Below, in pieces: positions 26,726 to 34,297 of a stretch of 64,000 nucleotides of DNA. Below the pieces are notes generated by a model. The model was not told where the DNA came from. It searched no databases and was given only the letters and a program-made list of their open reading frames with translations. Position 1 is the first letter of the stretch, and the number at the start of each line of letters is the position of its first letter. This DNA comes from Thermoactinomyces mirandus (GTDB lineage: Bacteria > Bacillota > Bacilli > Thermoactinomycetales > Thermoactinomycetaceae). The stretch is taken from contig NZ_JACEOL010000038.1 of NCBI RefSeq assembly GCF_013868055.1, positions 45,342-109,341 of the forward strand. The letters run 5' to 3'. The position numbers and the translations under genes were made by a program.

Positions 26726-27736
26726 ATGTCTCACAACAAACGATTTTATATTCTTTTTTGTATTCTGATGTTTCTGGTTGGATGCAGCAATGGCGATCAA
26801 CCAAATCAAAATGTTGGTAAAACAGATGATTTTCAGGGCAATTCCTCTCAAGCCGGCAAACCGCTTACTATTTTAACGGGAGGAACCTCAGGAGTTTATT
26901 TCCAGCTTGGAAATGCCATGGCCAAATTGTATGGGGAAAAAATCGGTGCTCAGGCAAGTGCACAAACTACAGGCGCTTCTGCTGAGAACACTGCGAAAGT
27001 ATCACGTGGAAAAGCTGAGCTTGGATTTGTAATGGCTGATACCGTATCAGATGCATACAACGGGCAAGGAAATTTTGAAAAATATGGAGCGCTGAAAAAT
27101 ATACGCGCGGTGGCTTCTCTCTATCCGAATTACATGCAAATAGTTACGACGAAATCAGCAGATATCCACACTTTGGAAGATTTACGCAACAAGAAACTGG
27201 CTGTTGGGGCACTTGGGAGCGGGACCGAGATCATGGCGAAACGCATTTTGGAAGCAGCTGGCTTGACCTACGATGATGTAAATGCCGATTTCCTGTCCTT
27301 TTCAGAGGGGATTGAAGGAATTAAAAATGGGACAACAGATGTTGCCTTCCTCTCATCCGGATACCCAAACTCGGGAATTATGGAACTGGCAGCTATTGAT
27401 GATATCGAAATGATCCCCGTTCCGGAAGAACTTACCCTTAAATTAAGGCAAACCTATCCAGCATTTGAAACTGGTTATATTCCAGCCGGAACTTACAAAG
27501 GTATCAATGAAAACTGCCCAACTGTCAAGGTTGACAATCTGCTTGTAACATATGAAGATATGCCAAATGAAGCCGTCTATGAATTGACGAAAGTATTGTT
27601 TGAAAACCTTGATGAATTACGGAGTGCACATAGCGCAGCAAAACATATCGATATTAAAAAAGCCGCACAACACCTGCCCCTGCCGCTTCATCCCGGTGCT
27701 GAACAATATTATCGGGAACAAGGCATCTTGAAATAA
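26726..27736 (+). CDS. TAXI-family TRAP transporter solute-binding lipoprotein
   Basis: A 336-residue binding protein with lipoprotein signal ILMFLVGCSN (Cys near 18). The mature part begins LTILTGGTSGVYFQLGNAMA, the standard TAXI opening, and contains TTGASAENTAKVSRGKAELGFVMAD and later AVGALGSGTEIMAKRILEAAG. It delivers an organic acid or amino-acid-like solute to the fused permease. ATG 26726 is preferred to GTG 26720 because AGGGGAG lies six bases before it. Gap to the permease is 14 bases. Confidence 0.93.
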   Translation: MSHNKRFYILFCILMFLVGCSNGDQPNQNVGKTDDFQGNSSQAGKPLTILTGGTSGVYFQLGNAMAKLYGEKIGAQASAQTTGASAENTAKVSRGKAELGFVMADTVSDAYNGQGNFEKYGALKNIRAVASLYPNYMQIVTTKSADIHTLEDLRNKKLAVGALGSGTEIMAKRILEAAGLTYDDVNADFLSFSEGIEGIKNGTTDVAFLSSGYPNSGIMELAAIDDIEMIPVPEELTLKLRQTYPAFETGYIPAGTYKGINENCPTVKVDNLLVTYEDMPNEAVYELTKVLFENLDELRSAHSAAKHIDIKKAAQHLPLPLHPGAEQYYREQGILK

Positions 27737-27750
27737 AGAGGGTGGGATAA

Positions 27751-29721
27751 ATGGTGGGTAGATTCACAGAACCGATAAATAAAAATACTATCCTGGAAAA
27801 GTACGATGCCGAATCCAGAGCCAAAAAAATCAATCATGACTTTTGGCGCTGGATCATCGTAATTCTCAGCGTTGGTTTGGCAGGCTACCATTTATATACC
27901 GCGTATTTTGGCCCCCTTGATGCTTTAAGACATCGGTCACTTCATACTTCTGTTATCTCTGCACTTGTATTCATTTTATATCCGGCTTTTTTCAAGACAA
28001 AAAAAGACCAAGTCAAAGTTGCAGATATTTTCTGGATCATCGCTGCCCTTTCGACTGGTGCCTATATATTTATTGATTATCAGGGAATTGCCGAACGAAT
28101 GTCCGTCTATATGCCCAACAAAATTGATATTTTGTTTGGAATTGTGACAATTATTGTTGTTATTGAGGGAGGGCGACGTGTCGCGGGAAATGCCCTGACT
28201 GTATTGGCTGTCATTTTTCTTGTTTATGCCTTTTTCGGCCAATATGCGCCAGATATTCTGCGCCATTCCGGCAAAGATCTCGAGGACGTAGTGACCTATA
28301 TGTACCTATCTACTGAGGGGATTTTTGGGATTGCAATTTCTGTTTCTGCCTCCTATATCATCCTTTTTATATTATTCGGCGCCTTTTTAAACGCTTCCGG
28401 AATGGGAAAATTTTTTACTGACATCGCTATGGGATTGGCAGGACATACATCAGGAGGTCCAGCAAAAGTTGCTGTAATTTCAAGCGGGTTACTTGGGTCA
28501 ATAAATGGGAGTGCATTAGCCAATGTAGTAACGACCGGGGCTTTTACCTTTCCGCTTATGAAGCGGGTTGGATATAAACCTGAATTTGCAGGTGCCGTAG
28601 AAGCAACTGCCTCTGTAGGCGGTCAAATTCTTCCACCTGTTATGGGGGCGACCGCGTTTATTATGGCCGAAACGCTGAACATGCCATACAATCAAATTGC
28701 ATTGGCAGCTATATTGCCTGCATTGTTATATTACCTGGGAATAATTTTTATCGTACATTTTCGTGCCAAAAAACTTGGATTAGACGGGGTGGCAAAAGAA
28801 GAATTGCCGAATGTGAAGGAAACATTGAAAACAGGGGGACATCTGCTGATCCCGATCGTTGTCCTGATCGGTTTGTTAACAGCAGGAAAAACCCCATTAT
28901 TTGCAGCTTTTTATGCCATTATCCTGACAATCGTTGCGAGTTGGTTTAACAAAAAAACCCGGATGGGTCTGAAAGATATTATAAAAGCAAAGGAAGAAGG
29001 AATCCGTTCCTCGCTCGGTGTTGCCATGTCTTGTGCTGTAATAGGGATTATTGTGGGAGTTGGTACATTAACAGGCCTCGGTCCCAAACTGACACAATCC
29101 ATTCTTGTGCTTGGACAGGGGGAAGTCGTTTTGACGCTGCTATTAACAATGGTTGCCTGTATTGTAATGGGAATGGGTTTGCCATCAATCCCTACGTATA
29201 TTATAACAGCAACAATGGCAGGGCCAGCACTCGTTGAATTTGGAATCGCCCCGTTTTTGACCCATATGTTTGTTTTCTACTTTGGGATCCTGGCAAATAT
29301 AACCCCACCCGTAGCTCTTGCTGCTTTTGCAGGGGCAGGCATTGCCGGTGCAAATCCTGACAAAACAGGTTTTGAAGCTTTAAAACTGGCAATGTCCGGT
29401 TTTATTATTCCATACATTTTCGTTTTTTCACCAGCACTTCTTATGCAGGACATATCGGGACCTGTTATGGTGATTTCTGTTACTGCTACGGCAATTATCG
29501 GAATTTTCGGGCTGAGCGTGGCGCTGGAACGTTACTTTTTAACAAGTATGCCCCTTCCCGTCGCCTTTGTTTGCTTTGCCGGCTCACTAACCCTTATCAT
29601 TCCGGGAATGACGACTGATATCATTGGCGCTGTTATTTTAACCGGGGTTTTGATTTTCCAATGGTTTAAAAAAACCAAATTGAAATCCCGTCATCAAAAT
29701 CCGCACAAAATAGGCCTGTAA
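27751..29721 (+). CDS. TRAP transporter permease, DctQ-DctM fusion (TAXI type)
   Basis: A 656-residue membrane protein with about 16 to 18 helices: a DctQ-like four-helix part (about 30-150) fused to a DctM-like part (about 170-620). Conserved blocks include NASGMGKFFTDIAMGLAGHTSGGPAKVAVISSG split by the family motif GSINGSALANVVTTG, GQILPPVMGATAFIMAE and MGMGLPSIPTYIITA. It uses a sodium gradient. The substrate is unknown; the downstream hydantoinase remnant hints at a cyclic amide or 5-oxoproline-like compound. GAGGGTGGG precedes the ATG. Confidence 0.93.
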   Translation: MVGRFTEPINKNTILEKYDAESRAKKINHDFWRWIIVILSVGLAGYHLYTAYFGPLDALRHRSLHTSVISALVFILYPAFFKTKKDQVKVADIFWIIAALSTGAYIFIDYQGIAERMSVYMPNKIDILFGIVTIIVVIEGGRRVAGNALTVLAVIFLVYAFFGQYAPDILRHSGKDLEDVVTYMYLSTEGIFGIAISVSASYIILFILFGAFLNASGMGKFFTDIAMGLAGHTSGGPAKVAVISSGLLGSINGSALANVVTTGAFTFPLMKRVGYKPEFAGAVEATASVGGQILPPVMGATAFIMAETLNMPYNQIALAAILPALLYYLGIIFIVHFRAKKLGLDGVAKEELPNVKETLKTGGHLLIPIVVLIGLLTAGKTPLFAAFYAIILTIVASWFNKKTRMGLKDIIKAKEEGIRSSLGVAMSCAVIGIIVGVGTLTGLGPKLTQSILVLGQGEVVLTLLLTMVACIVMGMGLPSIPTYIITATMAGPALVEFGIAPFLTHMFVFYFGILANITPPVALAAFAGAGIAGANPDKTGFEALKLAMSGFIIPYIFVFSPALLMQDISGPVMVISVTATAIIGIFGLSVALERYFLTSMPLPVAFVCFAGSLTLIIPGMTTDIIGAVILTGVLIFQWFKKTKLKSRHQNPHKIGL

Positions 29722-29827
29722 AAATTGAAAACCAGATCCAGACAGACTTATTTTTAGTCAATTATGTCAACCATACATTTGCAGGAGCCCCGGGTTAGAT
29801 TCCAAACAATTTTACAGGAGTGAAAAA

Positions 29828-30365
29828 ATGAAATCGATTCGGGGCTATTGATGTAGGCGGAATATCTACCGATGTATTTGTTTTCGATGAGAAAACAGGC
29901 AAGATTTTTGTAACAAAAACTTCAATCCCTTCCAACCCTGAACGTACCAGTACAAAGATCCTTCCAAGCCGTATATCCTCAGGAGAGATCGGTTTGAAGT
30001 AACAGAAAGAGCGGAAGAAAATGTCATTGTCGGCATCAATGAAGATGAGGTACGTCAATTGGCAAGGAAATAAAAAAACGAGGTACCGAATCGGTTGCAG
30101 TTTGTTTCATCAATGCATATGTAAATGGCGAAAACGAAATTAGAGTAAAGGAGATCTTGTCCAGAAGAACTGCCAGATGTATACGTCCTGTATATCAAGT
30201 GAAGTTTTACCTGAAATTTTTGAACATGAACGAATGAGTACAACCATTATTAATGCGGTACTTGGACCAATCGTGAGTAAATATATTCAAAAATTAAAGA
30301 AACAAATGGTAAAAAAGGCTATCAGACGAAATCCTTGTTCTTCATTCCGGCGGCGGTGTGATGGA
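29828..30365 (+). pseudogene. Hydantoinase/5-oxoprolinase subunit A (HyuA) remnant
   Basis: After AGGAGTG and ATG 29828 the frame shifts within ten codons, then reads AIDVGGISTDVFVFDEKTG, the HyuA actin-like phosphate-loop start (normally DVGGTFTD). Further frame changes follow: a stop after SGEIGLK, then pieces [40 protein letters not shown] and [10 protein letters not shown], each in a different frame. The order matches HyuA up to roughly residue 290, after which the gene is cut. It lies 107 bases after the TRAP permease, where the substrate-processing enzyme would be expected. Confidence 0.85.
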
Positions 30366-30379
30366 CATCTGATCCCAAT

Positions 30380-30849
30380 CCGGGTCAAGATGACGAACAA
30401 TTTTTGGGTACGATTTTTTCAAATGTCAAGGTGAAAAAAGGAGACACGTTTACCCGGCCTTCAGCAGGCGGCGGTGGCTTGGCGATCCGTCTGAACGTAA
30501 TTTGAACACTGTTCTGGAAGATGTAATTGATGGATATGTATCCATTAAGCGAGCAAGAAAAGACTACGGAGTTGTGATTAAAGAAATTGACAGAGATCTT
30601 GATCTTTTTGAAATTGACTATGAGACTACAAAAAAAGAAAGAGATTTCATCAGAAAAAATCGGTTAAAATGGCTTGAAACAGATCCTGCTATCGTAGAAC
30701 AAAAATTTATTAATGGAGAGATTGATAAATTGGATGTAATTTGCCGCTACGGAGTCATTATGGATTATGCAACAAACAAGGTTTTGCCGAAATCAACAGA
30801 ACAATTCAGAGAGTCGATGAAAAAACGTTCGCTGGCATACTGGAGTTAA
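30380..30849 (+). pseudogene. Hydantoinase subunit B (HyuB) C-terminal remnant
   Basis: Directly after the HyuA fragment come [19 protein letters not shown] and, one frame over, DPSERNLNTVLEDVIDGYVS and RARKDYGVVI, the C-terminal glycine-rich and GYVS blocks of HyuB. A clean frame of about 115 residues then runs to TAA 30847-30849. Most of HyuB and the last half of HyuA are missing, so a single deletion of about 2.5 kb, estimated from usual family lengths, joined the two genes. Frameshifts show no product is made. Confidence 0.85.
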
Positions 30850-30894
30850 TAGATTAAGTTTATATACAAATTGTCTTTTTCAGACATGAAACAC

Positions 30895-30931
30895 CGCTCC
30901 ACTTCCCTGAACACGCAAAGGGAGTGGAGCG
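30895..30931. repeat. Strong hairpin after the hydantoinase remnant
   Basis: CGCTCCACTTCCCT is mirrored by AGGGAGTGGAGCG with one bulged base and a ten-base loop. There is no clear T-run on either side, so it may be a transcript-stabilising or degenerated terminator hairpin. The rest of 30850-31243 holds no gene that I can see. Confidence 0.55.
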
Positions 30932-31243
30932 TCATTTGCAGATCCGGTCGGAAAACCAGGCTGTAGTCAGACCCGGACATTTTTATTTTTTCAAATTGTA
31001 TTCCACAGGTGAATTGATTTAATATCCGTTGCTGTTCCCATCGCAATGCCAAAAGCCAGATTATTGAATATCTGCGAAAATGCCGTTCCAGACGTATTTT
31101 TGTTTAACTTATTGCTTTCTCCGGTTTCTCCCGGCTTATTGCTCTTTTCTGTCTCATTCAACACACAAAATGATCCTTGGTCCTGTTTTGATTCAATATA
31201 TATATAACATCAATGATACGAATTGATACAGATTTGCTTCCTG

Positions 31244-31804
31244 TTATTTGATGTATGTGACCATGTTGGGTTTTCTGTCTGGTATATGGATGGTCTCATC
31301 CTGTTTATATCCAATAATTGCCGAATAATAAGGCTTGTAGCCATCAGGGATTTTCAGTTCTTTTCGCAGTTGGTCGCCTTGCGGAGAATCAAACGCCAGG
31401 ATGACAAAATAAATCCAGCACGAGCCCAGTCCAAGTGATTCCGCAGCAAGCAGCATGTTCTGGGTAGCGGCGGCGCAATCTGCCTCAAGCGGGACAGGAA
31501 CCTGTTCATTTCCGGATACGATGATCAATGTTGGCGCGCCATATAAACAGTCATACTCCTCATCATACGCTTTTTCTTTTAGATGTTCGATCCCTTTGGC
31601 CGTTTCCTTGGCAGCCTGGTTCAGTCTTACAAGCATGTCTTTGTTTTGCACAGCGGTAAAATGCCACGGCTGCTTTCCGGCGTTGGGAGCATACATCCCC
31701 GCTTCCAGGATCGCCTGCAATTGTTCATCCTTAATCTGTTCATCTTTAAAATTGCGAATACTCCTGCGCTGTTTTATCACTTTTAAAGTCTCGTTGACAA
31801 TCAT
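31244..31804 (-). CDS. Nitroreductase-family FMN oxidoreductase
   Basis: A 186-residue protein of the NfsA/FRP-like fold. FMN-binding RRSIRNFKDEQI at the N-terminus, APNAGKQPWHF near 38 and CAAATQNMLLAAESLGLGSCWI near 110 are typical. Such enzymes reduce nitro groups, quinones or flavins with NAD(P)H. ATG 31804 is chosen because AAGGGATG is upstream; ATG 31813 is also possible. The length is at the short end of the family. It stands alone between a pseudogene block and the AbrB gene. Confidence 0.85.
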   Translation of the reverse strand: MIVNETLKVIKQRRSIRNFKDEQIKDEQLQAILEAGMYAPNAGKQPWHFTAVQNKDMLVRLNQAAKETAKGIEHLKEKAYDEEYDCLYGAPTLIIVSGNEQVPVPLEADCAAATQNMLLAAESLGLGSCWIYFVILAFDSPQGDQLRKELKIPDGYKPYYSAIIGYKQDETIHIPDRKPNMVTYIK

Positions 31805-32034
31805 CCGATTCATCCCTTCTATGGCTTTGATCCATAAAGTTATATAACCTTTCAACAAAACTATACCTAATTCACATATATACTTTTACTGATTTTCTGT
31901 CAATCCTTTACAATACGGGCTTTCCTCTCGAACTGGAACCATCCGGTTTTAAAGCACGACCGGTTTTTGTGAATCTATGCACATGCCTTTCAGCAAATTT
32001 ATCCGATGCATAGAAACCCTTTATTATAATTGTA

Positions 32035-32262
32035 CTAATCGCTTTTCTGTTGTACTTTATGGAGAACATCCAGAATATCATCAAACACATCTGCTTTCAT
32101 CACAGCAATTCCTCTTTCGATGTCCGCAAGCAGCAAAAGTGTTTCTCCAGGCTCAATGCCAAACAGATCCCTGATCTCCTTGGGAATAACGATCTGGCCT
32201 TTTGTGCCAACTTTTGCCGTTCCAACATATTTTCCTTCCGGCATTTTCTTTTTCTGGTTCAT
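32035..32262 (-). CDS. AbrB/SpoVT-type transition-state regulator
   Basis: A 75-residue protein with the swapped-hairpin DNA-binding motif GTAKVGTKGQIVIPKEIRDLFGIEPGE split across about residues 14-40, the standard AbrB/MazE core. The rest is a short helix, without the SpoVT GAF domain. ATG 32262 follows AGGAGG. It may act as a growth-phase regulator or as the antitoxin-like part of a lost pair; the gene upstream is a broken hydrolase, not a toxin. Confidence 0.85.
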   Translation of the reverse strand: MNQKKKMPEGKYVGTAKVGTKGQIVIPKEIRDLFGIEPGETLLLLADIERGIAVMKADVFDDILDVLHKVQQKSD

Positions 32263-32323
32263 ATTTTCCTCCTTTTGCCAGGTTAACTCTTTATTCAGTC
32301 CCAACTTTACTTTTAAACTTTAA

Positions 32324-32644
32324 TTATATATTAATAAACTCTTCCGGTTTTTCAAAATGAAATCCATGACCGGATTGGACGCTGATCAGTTGATTGTTTT
32401 TCAGAAGTTGACGGGCTCTGACTGCATCTTTTTCGTCCATTGCCCCCAACAGAATACCATTTTTATCGTATTGCCAGTTTGTATGAATGAGAACAGACGG
32501 CATCTCAATTTTCGCCAAAATGGCTTCGTGATCCATATCATTTCATGAGCCGTTATAAAATGCATCTCCAAATCGGGGATGCAGCCGCACGGAAAAAATG
32601 GCAACGACAACGATGATCAAAATCTTCATGGTTTTTTCATTCAT
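32324..32644 (-). pseudogene. Truncated alpha/beta-hydrolase with in-frame stop
   Basis: From ATG 32644 one frame reads MNEKTMKILIIVVVAIFSV, then RFGDAFYNGS, a TGA, and NDMDHEAILAKIEMPSVLIHT through to 32324. The TGA replaces the Trp usual in the GSW stretch of this hydrolase group. The C-terminal part, with DHEAILAKI and the catalytic-His region SGHGFHFEKPEEF, is the last third of an alpha/beta hydrolase; the nucleophile domain is absent. So the gene is both 5'-truncated and interrupted. Confidence 0.7.
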
Positions 32645-32723
32645 TTTCTCCAATCAAAATATAGACTTGGTTATATTATATCATATTTGTATTACAATTA
32701 ATACTCGTTATACATAAAACAAA

Positions 32724-32756
32724 TCAAAAAAACCTGTCCGTTTTTGCGGCAGGTTT
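32724..32756 (-). terminator. Intrinsic terminator of the DegV gene
   Basis: AACCTGCCG and CGGACAGGTT pair on the minus strand (32755-32731) with a short A-rich loop, followed by seven T. It lies about 75 bases after the DegV stop. Confidence 0.8.
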
Positions 32757-32828
32757 TGGAAATACAGCAATGACTTTCCCTGTTAATATTGCTCTTTCAA
32801 CCAGACACCTGGTTTTTTGAATAACAAA

Positions 32829-33692
32829 TTATATACGAGTAATTTCCTTATTGTTTTTGAGTTTAAATAAAATCCCGAGCGTATTTGGCCCACAGTGGCA
32901 TGAGATGGTGCACCCGGCCCTGGTTTCAATGATCTCATCAAAATCAGCATAACGGCGGACTGCTTCTTTTACTTTGGCAACAGTATTTTCAGAACACATG
33001 GAATGAGTAATGAAAATGCGGCTTTCATCGAAATTCTGTCTGTCAGACAGTTTATTCCTCACATAATGCTCCAGACAGCGGTCAAAGCTGCCCCTGTATT
33101 TTTTTCCGACTTTCATTTTGCCGTCAATCACTTCAATACTTGGCTTGATTCGAAGCAGTGTTGCCCCAATGGTTTCAACCCCCGAACAGCGTCCGCCCCT
33201 GTGCAAATAGTCCAGGCGGTCAATCACGAAGCTTGCGTCAACCTTGGGAATCTCCGCTTCCAGCCTGCTGCATATCTCTTCTGCCGGCAAGCCTTCCCTG
33301 GCCATCAACGCCGCATCATAAACGATATGCCCGCTGCCCGTGGAAAGATTGCGTGAATCCACCACATAAACATTTTGAAAGTCCTGTGCCGCCAGGACGG
33401 CATTTTGGTAGCTGGAAGAAAAATCCGAACTGATCGAAACATGAATGACCGCCTCATATTTCGGGGAGAGTTCGGCAAACAGGTTCTGATACTCATACAC
33501 ATTTACAGCAGCCGTTTTGCATGTTTTTCCTTCCTCGCCCACATATCGGAAGATTTCTGCTGGTGTAATGTCCACGCCATCCCGAAACACTTTGTCATCA
33601 ATAAGAACATGAAGAGGCACCAGCGTGATATCCATGGTGCTCAGGATCTCGGGAGAAAGATCACAGGTGCTGTCCGCGGTTATTTTTATCAT
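32829..33692 (-). CDS. DegV-family fatty-acid-binding protein (FakB-like)
   Basis: A 287-residue two-domain protein. ITADSTCDLSPEIL at the start, HVSISSDFSSSYQNAV near 85 and VIDRLDYLHRGGRCS near 155 (the lipid-contacting Arg/Ser region) are intact. FakB-type DegV proteins hold a fatty acid while FakA phosphorylates it for membrane lipid synthesis; no fakA is near. ATG 33692 is chosen because GGTGAT precedes it; an ATG four codons earlier exists. A cysteine-rich patch TRAGCTISCHCGPN near the end is typical of the family. Confidence 0.9.
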   Translation of the reverse strand: MIKITADSTCDLSPEILSTMDITLVPLHVLIDDKVFRDGVDITPAEIFRYVGEEGKTCKTAAVNVYEYQNLFAELSPKYEAVIHVSISSDFSSSYQNAVLAAQDFQNVYVVDSRNLSTGSGHIVYDAALMAREGLPAEEICSRLEAEIPKVDASFVIDRLDYLHRGGRCSGVETIGATLLRIKPSIEVIDGKMKVGKKYRGSFDRCLEHYVRNKLSDRQNFDESRIFITHSMCSENTVAKVKEAVRRYADFDEIIETRAGCTISCHCGPNTLGILFKLKNNKEITRI

Positions 33693-33959
33693 GTTTATCA
33701 CCATTCTTTAATATTTTTCGCCATTTTCTCTTGTTGTCACCGGTTTTATATATATAACCATCAAGGATATTCTTACAAGGAAATATACCAAATAATCATA
33801 AAATATCCTTCTGCTGTTAAAATAACAATTAGATGAATTCAATTGATATGTATCGCTATCAATGATTTCTCAGAAATAAAGAATATGGTATAAAAGCTGG
33901 CTCTATCTATGATATGATTCGTACGATTCATTTTTCATCTAAAAAAATTTTATTACACC

Positions 33960-34190
33960 CTATTTTGTTTTGTCAAAATTAGCTATTAACCATTTATACC
34001 TGTTAAACAACAGGGACTTTCCCAGCAATAAAAACAAAAGGCCTTGAACCAATGTGTTTGATTCAGGGCAGGCGATCCGAAAATGTTTCTTTCCTGTAAT
34101 ATATTCGGGGAGATTATGCAGGCTGTTCGATTCCACAATCACCCCCTTTTTGATAATGGATATGCCATTACACAGCTTTACAACTCCGTC
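33960..34190 (-). pseudogene. C-terminal scrap of an ABC ATPase
   Basis: The minus-strand frame contains VVKLCNGISIIKKGVIVES and SLHNLPEYI, which match the end of ABC-2-type ATPases (V-E-x-L-C-D-x-x-x-I-I-K-x-G-x-I-V-x-x-G-S-L-x-x-L). Nothing of the Walker motifs precedes it, so only the last quarter of such a gene is left. The similarity is short, so the call is tentative. The remaining intergenic sequence (33693-34297) shows nothing else. Confidence 0.4.
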
Positions 34191-34297
34191 ACGCCGTGGA
34201 TTGCCCCCAGTATAGTGTAACATTGCCGTTCGTCTGAGGGAACATAAAAATTTGTCTAAACCTTTTTATCAGCACCACACACTCCATGGGCTTTCTG

